A DNA stretch of 44,631 bases from Planctomycetota bacterium. Its GTDB lineage: Bacteria; Planctomycetota; UBA11346. Positions 28,237 through 35,444 of this stretch are shown one piece after another (position 1 is the stretch's first letter; every line of letters begins with the position of its first letter). The stretch is taken from contig JANWWU010000093.1 of the NCBI GenBank assembly GCA_025055595.1, positions 1 to 44,631 on the forward strand. The letters run 5' to 3'. The notes beneath the pieces were generated by a model that saw nothing but the letters and a program-made list of their open reading frames with translations, did not search any database and was not told the origin of the DNA. Position numbers and translations under genes: made by a program.

Positions 28237-29619
28237 ATGGCCATATCGCTCGACTATACGAACTGCTTGGCCGAGGCGATCGGTGCCACGCATGGCTTGA
28301 CCAAGTCCGAGGTCGAGACGCTCGTTGCGAAGTTCCCCAAGCATCACGAGGGCGTGGAGGAGATCCGAGCCAGCGGCGAGTGCCCGTTCTTCGACCTTCC
28401 ATATCAGAATACAGGCGAAGTCCAGGCCCTGATCAAGAAACATCGCGGCGCGTGGAGCGATCTGCTGATCATCGCCACCGGCGGCGAGGCCGAGGCGCTG
28501 CGCGCGCTGCACGGCGCGCTCAGCCACGCCGCGCACAATCTCGTCGAGCCCAAGGCGCGGCGCGAGGCGCCGCGCCTGCACCTGCTCGACAACCTCGATC
28601 CGCGGACGGTGGCGCAGGCGAGCGAGGCCCTCGATCCGAAGAAGACCCTGATTCAGGTGGTCAGCCGCGACGGGCGGGCGACCGAGGTCCTCGGCCTGAC
28701 CGCCTGGGCCGTCGACTGGCTGCGCCGCAAGGGCGGCAAGACCGCGGCGCAGCTCGTGATCTGCACCGATCGCGACAAGAGCCCGCTCGCCGAGCTCGCG
28801 CGCAGCGACAAGTGCGACCTCATCCACCACCCGCAGCACCTCCCCGGCCGCTTCGCCGTGCTTTCGGCGAGCGCCCTGTTCGCCGCCGGCCTGCTCGGCT
28901 GCGACATCGCCGCCCTGCTCGCCGGGGCCGCGGAGATGGACAAGCGTTGCCGCCACGGCGACGCCCTGAAGAACCCGGCGTACATGCATGCGCTCGTGCA
29001 CTACCTGCTGACGCGCAAGCGCCGCAAGACGATGCATGCGGCCTACGCCTTCAGCGACCGGCTGCATGCGATCGCCGCATGGTATGTGCACCTGTGCACC
29101 GTCAGCCTCGGCAAGATGCTCAACCGCAAGGGCAAGGCCGTCCATGTCGGGCCGACGCCGCTGGCCGCGCGCGGCAGCTACGACCTCTCGGTGCAGCAGC
29201 AGCTCTACGCCGAGGGGCCCTATGACAAGGTGGTCACCTTCCTGATCGCCCGCCAGCACGGGCCCTCGCTGCAGGTGCCGGCGGTCCGCCTCGAGGGCTT
29301 CCCGTGGCTCAAGGAGCAGTCGTTCGAGGCGATCCTCGAGCGCTCGTGGATCGCCTGCGAGCAGCAGCTGACCGCCTCCGGCCGCCCGAGCATGGCGATC
29401 CAGCTCGATGCGATCGACGAGCACCACATCGGCGGCCTCGTCTACATGCTCGAGCTGTCGACGGTGATGAGCGCCGAGCTCTATGACATCAATCCCTTCG
29501 ATGCTCCGGGCGCGGAGCAGGCGATGCAGGGGGTGTGGGCGCAGAGCGGGGCCGCTGGCCACGAGGACCTGGCGCGGCGTATTCGCGAGTACCGCGGGCG
29601 GGCGCGGCGCAGCTGCTGA
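28237..29619 (+). CDS. Phosphoglucose-isomerase-like protein with apparently lost active site
   Basis: 460 residues. The ATG at 28237 has GAGGG 5 bases upstream; an earlier ATG at 28192 lies at or before the predicted transcript start. The two-SIS-domain layout of glucose-6-phosphate isomerase is kept: Gly-Arg-Phe-Ala-Val-Leu-Ser at 204-210, Glu-Gly-Pro-Tyr-Asp-Lys-Val-Val-Thr-Phe-Leu at 326-336, Asn-Pro-Phe-Asp-x-Pro-Gly-x-Glu at 419-427. The functional residues are replaced. The Gly-Gly-Ser phosphate loop reads Gly-Gly-Glu (82-84), Ser-Lys-Ser-Gly reads Ser-Arg-Asp-Gly (143-146), the base Glu of Glu-Ser-Leu-Gly-Lys is Val289, the ring-opening His of Asp-x-His-Ser is Ser318, and the late Lys is Met430. 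It is probably a pseudoenzyme, perhaps a sugar-phosphate sensor or scaffold (inference). Pfk is close by. Confidence 0.8.
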   Translation: MAISLDYTNCLAEAIGATHGLTKSEVETLVAKFPKHHEGVEEIRASGECPFFDLPYQNTGEVQALIKKHRGAWSDLLIIATGGEAEALRALHGALSHAAHNLVEPKARREAPRLHLLDNLDPRTVAQASEALDPKKTLIQVVSRDGRATEVLGLTAWAVDWLRRKGGKTAAQLVICTDRDKSPLAELARSDKCDLIHHPQHLPGRFAVLSASALFAAGLLGCDIAALLAGAAEMDKRCRHGDALKNPAYMHALVHYLLTRKRRKTMHAAYAFSDRLHAIAAWYVHLCTVSLGKMLNRKGKAVHVGPTPLAARGSYDLSVQQQLYAEGPYDKVVTFLIARQHGPSLQVPAVRLEGFPWLKEQSFEAILERSWIACEQQLTASGRPSMAIQLDAIDEHHIGGLVYMLELSTVMSAELYDINPFDAPGAEQAMQGVWAQSGAAGHEDLARRIREYRGRARRSC

Positions 29620-29631
29620 GAAGGATCGATC

Positions 29632-30243
29632 ATGGAGCTCATCCGCGACTTGCTGTGGCTGTGGATCCTCGGCGTCCTGGGCGGCAGCGCCTACCTCGCC
29701 TGGGAGCTGCTGTGGAAGCCGCGGATGGAGCGGAGCTCTCCGCTGCGGACCGCGCCGAGCGCGCCCGGGCGGGCCTTGACGCCGCCACGCTCGACCCCGG
29801 CGCCGGGGGCCGCGGCGCCCGCTGCCCCAGCGGTCGTGCCGGCCCCTGAACACGGCGCCGCGCCGCGGCCTGCTAGCGGCGCTCCGGGATCGCCGCCGGT
29901 GCCCGACAGCACGCAGCGCGCGGCGCGCCTCGAGGAGCGCGGCTTCCATGTGCCGCCGCGCCGCGAGTCCGAGCGCAGCGCCACGCGGGGCACCGAGCCG
30001 GCCGGCGCTGCTCAGGCGGCGACGCCGGCGAGCGCGCCGCCGCCGGCGCAGCCCGGCGTCGTGCGCAGCCACACCGCCGAGCTCGACGACATCCTCAAGC
30101 GCATCGATGCCGTGCTGTCGGAGAGCGCCCCCCCGCAGGCCGTCGCCACCCTGCCTGGCGCCGCCGAGCAGACGGTGGTGCAGCCGCCGCCGACCGAAAC
30201 CATCAACCGCCCCGAGGCCGGCTCGCCGCCGCGCTCGGCCTGA
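29632..30243 (+). CDS. Single-helix membrane protein with long Pro/Ala-rich region, unknown function
   Basis: 203 residues, 12 bases after the PGI-like gene, with AAGGA before the ATG. Residues 6-25 are a membrane helix rich in Leu, Trp and Gly. Residues 35-145 are mostly Pro, Ala, Ser and Arg, probably disordered. A short amphipathic helix (Ala-Glu-Leu-Asp-Asp-Ile-Leu-Lys-Arg-Ile-Asp) near 151-161 could bind a partner. The end is again Pro-rich. I do not recognise a family. Location just before the PilM-PilN fusion makes a role in a pilus-like or envelope assembly possible. Confidence 0.6.
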   Translation: MELIRDLLWLWILGVLGGSAYLAWELLWKPRMERSSPLRTAPSAPGRALTPPRSTPAPGAAAPAAPAVVPAPEHGAAPRPASGAPGSPPVPDSTQRAARLEERGFHVPPRRESERSATRGTEPAGAAQAATPASAPPPAQPGVVRSHTAELDDILKRIDAVLSESAPPQAVATLPGAAEQTVVQPPPTETINRPEAGSPPRSA

Positions 30244-30264
30244 GCGGCACCGCGGAGGCAGCGC

Positions 30265-31761
30265 GTGATCGCCGCGGTCGCCTGCACGACGCATCGGGTG
30301 CGCGTCGCGCTGCTCGACGACGCGGGCAGCCTGCAGGCGCTGACCGAGGCGGCCATCGAGCGGCCGGAGGCGGCGAGCGCACGCGCCTGCGCGCTGCTGC
30401 CGGCGACGGTCGGCGAGGTGCGGGTGCTGCTCGGTGGCGAGCAGCTGCTGCTGCGCCACCTGACGATGCCGGAAGGGCCCGAGGAGCGCGTCGCGCGCTG
30501 CGTGCAGTTCGAGTGCCTGCAGGAGGGTCAGCCGGCGCTGGCGATCGATTGGCACGCGAGCCGCCATCCGGACGGCGAGCTGCGCATCTGCTGCCTGGCC
30601 GTGGCGCCGGAGACGATCGCCGCCTGGCGTCGCTGCTTGGAACAGCATGGGCATCGCCTGGCGGCGATCAGCCACCTCGGCGTCGGGCTCTACCACGCGT
30701 GGCGACAGGCTGGCGGGGAAGGCGATGCCCTGCTGATCGATGTCGGCGGCAGCCACACCCAGCTGGTGGCGGTCGCGCGCGGGCAGCTGCTGGCGCTGCG
30801 CAGCCTGCCGCAGGGCATGGAGCCGGCCGGCCGGGAGCTCGCCGGCAGCGCCGATCCCGAACAGGCGCGCGTTGTGCTTGCGAGCCTGCGCCCCGACAGC
30901 GACGCCGCGGCGCTCGAGGTCGTGCGGCGGCAGGCGGCGCAGGTGGCGCTGGCGGTGCTCAGCACGCTCAAGCTGCTCAAGGCGCAGCTGCGCCTGGCGG
31001 AGTGGAAGCCGGCGGCGCTGCTGGTGGCCGGGGCCGGGGCCCAGGCCCCCGGCGTGCTGCAGGAGCTGGCGCAGCGCTGCGAGCTGCCGGTGCGGCCGCT
31101 CAATCCCTTTCTCACGGTGTCGCCGGGCGCCTTGCGGGAGCGCTTCGATGCCTTCGTCGCGCTGCCCAGTCCCTGGGCGACGGTGCTCGGCGCCGCCAGC
31201 GCCCCGCGCCTCGCGCTCGATGTCTTGGAGCAGGAGCGCCGCGAGCGCCGGCAGTGGTGGCGCAGCAGCGGGCTGCTGATCGCCGCCGCCGCCTGCGCGC
31301 TGCTCAGCGCCGCGCTCTGCGTGTGGTGGACGGAGACGACGCGCGCGCGGCTGCGCGCCCGGCAGCCGACCGCCGAGCAGCAGGCGCTGCAGCGCGCGGT
31401 CGAGGAGGCCCTCGCGCGGCGCGAGCGCGCTCAGGAGCGGCTGCGCGTCCTGGCGCGGCACCGCCAGCCGACGCGCGCGGCCTCCGAGATGCTGGCGGCC
31501 ATCGATCGCCTGCTCGATCCGGAGCTGTGCCCGATCGTGCTCAGCGAGTTCCGCCTCCAGCGGCAGGGCGAGGGCGTGATCGTCGAGCTGCTCGGGCAGG
31601 CGGGGAGCACCGAGCGCGCCCATCCCGGGGCCGTGGTGCGGCACTTCATCGAGCGGCTGCGCGCAGCCTATCCGCCGATCCGCGAGCTCGTCGAGCGCAC
31701 GCGGCCGGTGGAAGTGCAGCGCCTGCCGTTCCATCTCGTGTGCACGATCAGCGAGCCGTGA
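30265..31761 (+). CDS. PilM-PilN-like fusion: actin-like ATPase domain joined to a membrane-anchored PilN-like domain
   Basis: 498 residues from GTG (GGAGG 7 bases upstream). Residues 1-325 resemble PilM/GspL-type actin-fold proteins of type IV pili and type II secretion: paired strands at the start, Leu-Thr-Met-Pro-Glu-Gly-Pro-Glu-Glu-Arg-Val, and the phosphate-loop-like Leu-Ile-Asp-Val-Gly-Gly-Ser-His-Thr-Gln near residue 160. A membrane helix at 335-356 is followed by coiled coil and a ferredoxin-like region (about 410-495), the order found in PilN. So the two proteins are joined head to tail, as in GspL. The stop overlaps the next start (GTGA). Confidence 0.62.
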   Translation: MIAAVACTTHRVRVALLDDAGSLQALTEAAIERPEAASARACALLPATVGEVRVLLGGEQLLLRHLTMPEGPEERVARCVQFECLQEGQPALAIDWHASRHPDGELRICCLAVAPETIAAWRRCLEQHGHRLAAISHLGVGLYHAWRQAGGEGDALLIDVGGSHTQLVAVARGQLLALRSLPQGMEPAGRELAGSADPEQARVVLASLRPDSDAAALEVVRRQAAQVALAVLSTLKLLKAQLRLAEWKPAALLVAGAGAQAPGVLQELAQRCELPVRPLNPFLTVSPGALRERFDAFVALPSPWATVLGAASAPRLALDVLEQERRERRQWWRSSGLLIAAAACALLSAALCVWWTETTRARLRARQPTAEQQALQRAVEEALARRERAQERLRVLARHRQPTRAASEMLAAIDRLLDPELCPIVLSEFRLQRQGEGVIVELLGQAGSTERAHPGAVVRHFIERLRAAYPPIRELVERTRPVEVQRLPFHLVCTISEP

Positions 31762-32948
31762 GCGGCGCCGTCCAGCGCGCGCTCGCTGCCTGCCTGCGCG
31801 AGCTGCCGCCCGAGCTCGCCGAGGTGCTGGCGCTCGCGATGCAGGCGACGCTGCACGGCGAGCGCCTGGTCGTCACGCTGCCCAATCCGATCTGGCGCGA
31901 GGTCGTCGAGCGCTACGCCGCGCCGGCGCTGCAGCGCGCGGCGCTCGCCGAGGGCTGGCAGTGCACGGTGATCGTCGTCGACGATGTCGCGGCCAGCGGC
32001 GAGCACGCCTTCGCCGACTGGTGCGAGGATCCCGGCAACCGCCTGGCGCTCGCTGCCTGCCGCGCCGTCCTGCGCGAGCCCGGCGTCGTGCACAACCCGC
32101 TCTACCTCCACGGTCCGCCGGGCTGCGGCAAGAGCCACCTGCTGGCGGCGCTGGCGCGCAGCCTCGCCGAGGCCGCGGGCAGCGAGCAGGTGCTGGCCTT
32201 CGGCGGCGCGGAGTTCGTGGCGCGGGCGAGCGGCGCCGGGACGCTCGGCGATCCCTGGGCCGAGCGCTGGCAGCGCGCGCTGCTCATCGTCTGCGACGAC
32301 ATCGAGGCGCTGTGCGGGCATCCCGTGGCGCAGGAGCGCTTCTTCGTCCTGCTCGATCAGGCCCTGGAGCGCGGGCAGCAGGTGGCGGTCGCGGCGCGGC
32401 TGCCGCCGCGCCAGCTGCCGGAGATGGAGGAGCGCCTGGTCTCGCGGCTGGCCTGGGGCCTGGTCGTCGAGATCGAGCCGCCGCAGCTCGAGACGCGCCT
32501 CGCCCTGCTGCGCCGCCTCAGCGCGCGGGCCGCGGCGATGGAGGGGCGCCAGCTCGCCGAATTGGTGCAGGCCTGGGCCCCCGACATGCGCGCGGTGCGC
32601 GAACTCGCCGAGCGCCTCGAGCGCGGCGAGCGTCCGGCGCGCGCGGGCGCCAGCTTCGATCGCATCCTGCAGGCGGTCGCCGAACGCTTCGGCGTGCGCC
32701 CCGGCGACATCGTCGGACCACGGCGCAGCCGCCGCATCGCCCTGGCGCGGCAGGCGGCGCTGCTGCTGGCGCGGCGCTGCACCGACCACAGCCTCGTCGC
32801 CCTCGGCGGCCTGGTCGGCGGCCGCGATCATGCGACGGTGCTCTACGGCATCCGCCAGGCCGAGGCCCGCGCCGCCGCCGACCCCGAGTTCGCGCGCGTC
32901 CTCGCCGAACTGACGCGCGCGCTGACCGCCGCGACGCCGAACAGTTGA
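31758..32948 (+). CDS. dnaA: Chromosomal replication initiator DnaA, lacking domain II
   Basis: 396 residues from GTG overlapping the upstream stop. Domain I covers about 1-75. The AAA+ domain begins at once, near residue 85: Asn-Arg-Leu-Ala-Leu-Ala, Walker A Gly-Pro-Pro-Gly-Cys-Gly-Lys-Ser (119-126), Walker B Leu-Ile-Val-Cys-Asp-Asp-Ile-Glu (176-183), and the arginine-finger box Glu-Glu-Arg-Leu-Val-Ser-Arg-Leu-Ala-Trp-Gly. Domain IV has the DNA-binding signature Gly-Gly-Arg-Asp-His-Ala-Thr-Val-Leu (354-362). That makes it DnaA rather than a domain-IV-less Hda/DnaC-type protein. Walker A is Gly-Pro-Pro-Gly-Cys instead of the usual Gly-Gly-Val-Gly-Leu. I saw no TTATCCACA-like boxes and no dnaN or gyrB nearby, so this may be a displaced or second dnaA. 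Confidence 0.87.
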   Translation: MSGAVQRALAACLRELPPELAEVLALAMQATLHGERLVVTLPNPIWREVVERYAAPALQRAALAEGWQCTVIVVDDVAASGEHAFADWCEDPGNRLALAACRAVLREPGVVHNPLYLHGPPGCGKSHLLAALARSLAEAAGSEQVLAFGGAEFVARASGAGTLGDPWAERWQRALLIVCDDIEALCGHPVAQERFFVLLDQALERGQQVAVAARLPPRQLPEMEERLVSRLAWGLVVEIEPPQLETRLALLRRLSARAAAMEGRQLAELVQAWAPDMRAVRELAERLERGERPARAGASFDRILQAVAERFGVRPGDIVGPRRSRRIALARQAALLLARRCTDHSLVALGGLVGGRDHATVLYGIRQAEARAAADPEFARVLAELTRALTAATPNS

Positions 32949-32951
32949 GGC

Positions 32952-32979
32952 TTGCCTGGCGACCCGCGCGTGCTAGGGT
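32952..32979 (+). promoter_or_regulatory. Candidate promoter before the 73-residue gene
   Basis: TTGCCT (32952-32957) and TAGGGT (32974-32979) are spaced by 16 bases, directly after the dnaA stop. The predicted start near 32986 leaves room for GGAGGG (32987-32992) before the ATG at 33000. The -35 is 4/6 and the -10 is 3/6. Confidence 0.35.
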
Positions 32980-32999
32980 GCAAAGCGGAGGGATGAGCG

Positions 33000-33221
33000 A
33001 TGTCCGACCTCTTCGATCCCCACTTCGGCACCGTGACCACCACGAGCTGGCAGCGGCCCTACCAGACGGCGCTCGGCAGCGATGTCTACCACGGCACGAC
33101 GCTCGGCGGCCGCGAGGTCACCGTCCACCGCGACCACTTCGGCAACCTCAGCATGACCGCCCAGGGCGATGTCCATCACATCGGCCACTTCGGCATGCGG
33201 CCGATCAACTTCTGGAGCTGA
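33000..33221 (+). CDS. Small protein of unknown function (73 residues)
   Basis: A strong ribosome site (GGAGGG, 7 bases before the ATG) and its own candidate promoter support a real gene. The protein is polar, with six histidines, many Thr and Gly, aromatic residues at both ends and no membrane helix. It begins Met-Ser-Asp-Leu-Phe-Asp-Pro-His-Phe and ends Pro-Ile-Asn-Phe-Trp-Ser. No known domain is recognised. It sits between dnaA and rpmA on the same strand. Confidence 0.65.
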   Translation: MSDLFDPHFGTVTTTSWQRPYQTALGSDVYHGTTLGGREVTVHRDHFGNLSMTAQGDVHHIGHFGMRPINFWS

Positions 33222-33263
33222 GCCGCCGCCCTTGCGCGCGCGGGACGGGCGTCAAAATGATGC

Positions 33264-33280
33264 CCCTTCCTCAGGAAGGG
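33264..33280 (+). promoter_or_regulatory. Hairpin in the rpmA leader
   Basis: CCCTTCC and GGAAGGG pair perfectly around TCA. The hairpin ends 3 bases before GGAGGG, the ribosome site of rpmA, and follows an A-rich patch (CAAAAT, 33253-33258) that could be a weak -10 box with TTGCGC at 33232-33237. It could be a leader control element or a weak end for the preceding small gene. No T-run follows. Confidence 0.35.
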
Positions 33281-33293
33281 TGCGGAGGGTCCC

Positions 33294-33539
33294 ATGGCAC
33301 ACAAGATGGGCACGGGCTCGACCCAGAACGGCCGCGACTCGATCGCCAAGCGGCGCGGGGTCAAGGCCTTCGGCGGCGAGCGCGTCAAGGCCGGGTCGAT
33401 CATCGTCCGCCAGTGCGGCACGCGCTTCAAGCCGGGCTTCGGTGTCGGGCTCGGCAAGGACTACACGATCTTCGCCCTGCAGGACGGGATCGTGCGCTTC
33501 CGCAACCGCACGGTCGATGTGATCGCGGCCCCGTCCTGA
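33294..33539 (+). CDS. rpmA: 50S ribosomal protein L27
   Basis: 81 residues with the usual N-terminus Met-Ala-His-Lys and Gly-Ser-Thr-x-Asn-Gly-Arg-Asp-Ser, then Gly-Val-Lys-Ala-Phe-Gly-Gly-Glu and Ile-Ile-Val-Arg-Gln-x-Gly-Thr-x-Phe. The N-terminal tail reaches the peptidyl transferase centre. Residue 5 is Met, where Lys is common. The usual partner rplU (L21) is not upstream; the small unknown gene is there instead. GGAGGG precedes the ATG. Confidence 0.97.
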   Translation: MAHKMGTGSTQNGRDSIAKRRGVKAFGGERVKAGSIIVRQCGTRFKPGFGVGLGKDYTIFALQDGIVRFRNRTVDVIAAPS

Positions 33540-33543
33540 GGCG

Positions 33544-34074
33544 GTGCCCTGGATCATTCCGATCGACGGCATCCGGCCGCAGCTGCCGGAGTTCCTGGCG
33601 CCGAACGCGACGCTGGTCGGGGCCGTGCGCTTCGGCCCGGGCTGTTCGGTGTGGTTCGGCGCCGTGCTGCGCGGCGACATCAACGAGATCACGCTCGGCG
33701 CGCGCTGCAATGTGCAGGACAACGCCGTGCTCCATGTCTCGAAGGCGCGCGCCTGCCGCCTCGCCGATGAGGTCAGCGTCGGGCACGGCGCGATCTGCCA
33801 CGCCTGCACGATCGCGCGCGGAGCGCTGGTCGGCATGCACGCGACCGTGCTCGACGGCGCGGTGATCGGCGAGGGCAGCCTGGTGGCCGCCGGCTGCGTG
33901 GTGCCGGAGGGCCTCGAGGTGCCGCCGGGGCACCTGGTCGCCGGCGTCCCGGGCCGCGTGCTCAAGCCGCTCTCGGCCGAGACCCGCGAGCGCATCGCGC
34001 GCATCGCTGGCGACTATGTCGCCTACCAGCGGCTGTACCCGGAGATCCTGGCAGCGTGTCGCGCCGAGGCGTGA
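33544..34074 (+). CDS. Gamma-carbonic-anhydrase-like hexapeptide protein
   Basis: 176 residues from GTG, 4 bases after the rpmA stop. It is a left-handed beta-helix of hexapeptide repeats (Val-Gly-Ala-Val-Arg-Phe-Gly, Val-Trp-Phe-Gly-Ala-Val-Leu-Arg-Gly-Asp). The three zinc ligands of the family are present: His64, His81 and His86 in Val-Gly-His-Gly-Ala-Ile-Cys-His. Members such as YrdA and PaaY bind metal, and some hydrate CO2, but activity cannot be inferred. The C-terminal helix contains Tyr-Gln-Arg-Leu-Tyr. The next gene starts inside this one. Confidence 0.88.
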   Translation: MPWIIPIDGIRPQLPEFLAPNATLVGAVRFGPGCSVWFGAVLRGDINEITLGARCNVQDNAVLHVSKARACRLADEVSVGHGAICHACTIARGALVGMHATVLDGAVIGEGSLVAAGCVVPEGLEVPPGHLVAGVPGRVLKPLSAETRERIARIAGDYVAYQRLYPEILAACRAEA

Positions 34075-35444
34075 GCCTCTTGCTGCTGGCGGCCGCGGCG
34101 GGCGGCGGCGAGCCCTCGTTCATCGTCGAGCCGCTCGGCATCGCGCGCGCGGGAGCCTGGCTGCGGGTGCGGGTCGCAAGCTGCGATCTGCCGCTGACCG
34201 CCGCCTGCTGGCTGACGCTGCGCGATGGGCGCGGCGCCGTGCTCGACCGCACGGAGCTGGCGCTGCCGCCCGACGGCGAGGCCTGGGCCGTGCTGCAGCC
34301 GGCGGAGCTCGGCGACGGCCGGCTGTGGCTGACCGCTGAGCTGCGCTGGAGCCTGCCCGGCCTGCCGCCGCAGCAGCTGCTGCGCGAGCTGCCGATCGCG
34401 ACGCCGCCGGCCGCGCTGGCGGAGGCGGCGGCGACGGTGCAACGCCTGCGCGAGCGCACGAGCCCCGCGCGCGATCCGCTGCCCTGGCTGTGGGCCGAGC
34501 AGATCGCCGATCTGACCCTCGGACCGCCGAGCCACTGGGCGGTCGAGCGCCTCTCCACGCTCGCGGCGCGGCTGCAACAGTGGCTGGCGCAGCCCGGCCC
34601 CGCAGCGCGGGCGGGGTTCTGGCAGGTCAGCGCCTTCTACGACCCGGTCGATCAGTCGGTGCAGCCGCTCTGGCTCGCGCTGCCTCCCGGCTCCGGCCCG
34701 CATCCGCTGGTCCTGCTGCTTGGCAGCGAGCCAGCGGCCAGCAAGGCCGCCTGGCAGCCGCCGCCGGCGGCGCGCGTGCAGCCCTTGCTCGCCGCCGGCC
34801 TCGCCGTGCTCGTGCCCTATCCCGCCGGCGATGCCGGGTGGCGGGGGGCGGCGCGGCGCCGCCTGCCGCTGGCGATCGCCCACGCCGCGCGGCTGGCGCC
34901 GCTCGATCTGCAGCGCGGCTGCTGCCTCGCCGCGGAAGGCGTCGAGGATCCGCCCTATCCGCGCCTCGCGCTGGACGCCGAGCCGGCGGCCTGCCTGCAG
35001 GCCCTCGCTCCCGCGCGGGACCCGCCCGCGCTCGCCGCCTGGTGGGCCGGCGAGCCCTTCGCGCTCGTCGTCGGCAGCGCCGAACACCGCGCGGCGGTCG
35101 CCGCCAATCGACGGCTGGCGGAAGGCCTGCGCGCGGCCTATGCCGCCCACGCCCACGCGATCATCGAGCTGCACGACGATCGCGGCGATCCGGCCGAGCT
35201 CTCCGCGCGCCACCTCGTGCTGCTCGGCAACCCGCGCTCGCATCGCTGGCTGCGCGCGTGGCGCCTCGCGCTGCCCTGGGTCTGGGACCATCGCCAGGCG
35301 CAGCATCGCGATGGCCGCCGCTTCCTGCGCAGCGAGCAGCCCCTGCTGATCCTGCGCGCGCGGGCTCCCGACGGGCGGCCGCTGTGGATCCTCGACGGCG
35401 CGCCGCCGGAGGCCTGGGACCTGCGCCTGCCGGAGACGCCCTAG
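34056..35444 (+). CDS. Secreted protein of unknown function, remote alpha/beta-hydrolase look
   Basis: 462 residues from GTG at 34056 (GTG at 34071 is an alternative), overlapping the upstream gene by 19 bases. A short Leu/Ala-rich signal peptide covers about residues 6-17. Residues 20-125 are beta-rich. Residues 185-240 (Tyr-Asp-Pro-Val-Asp, then Leu-Val-Leu-Leu-Leu-Gly-Ser-Glu) look like the start of a prolyl-oligopeptidase-type hydrolase domain, but I find no clear Gly-x-Ser-x-Gly nucleophile, so activity is doubtful. It may act as a secreted binding protein. It shares its stop region CTAG with the convergent recombinase gene. Confidence 0.6.
   Translation: MSRRGVSLLLLAAAAGGGEPSFIVEPLGIARAGAWLRVRVASCDLPLTAACWLTLRDGRGAVLDRTELALPPDGEAWAVLQPAELGDGRLWLTAELRWSLPGLPPQQLLRELPIATPPAALAEAAATVQRLRERTSPARDPLPWLWAEQIADLTLGPPSHWAVERLSTLAARLQQWLAQPGPAARAGFWQVSAFYDPVDQSVQPLWLALPPGSGPHPLVLLLGSEPAASKAAWQPPPAARVQPLLAAGLAVLVPYPAGDAGWRGAARRRLPLAIAHAARLAPLDLQRGCCLAAEGVEDPPYPRLALDAEPAACLQALAPARDPPALAAWWAGEPFALVVGSAEHRAAVAANRRLAEGLRAAYAAHAHAIIELHDDRGDPAELSARHLVLLGNPRSHRWLRAWRLALPWVWDHRQAQHRDGRRFLRSEQPLLILRARAPDGRPLWILDGAPPEAWDLRLPETP

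Noticed and set aside
31758..32948. Hda/DnaC-type AAA+ protein instead of DnaA
   Set aside because: The DNA-binding domain IV with Gly-Gly-Arg-Asp-His-Ala-Thr-Val-Leu is present, which those proteins lack.
32900..33300. Replication origin next to dnaA
   Set aside because: No AT-rich unwinding region and no TTATCCACA-like boxes were seen.
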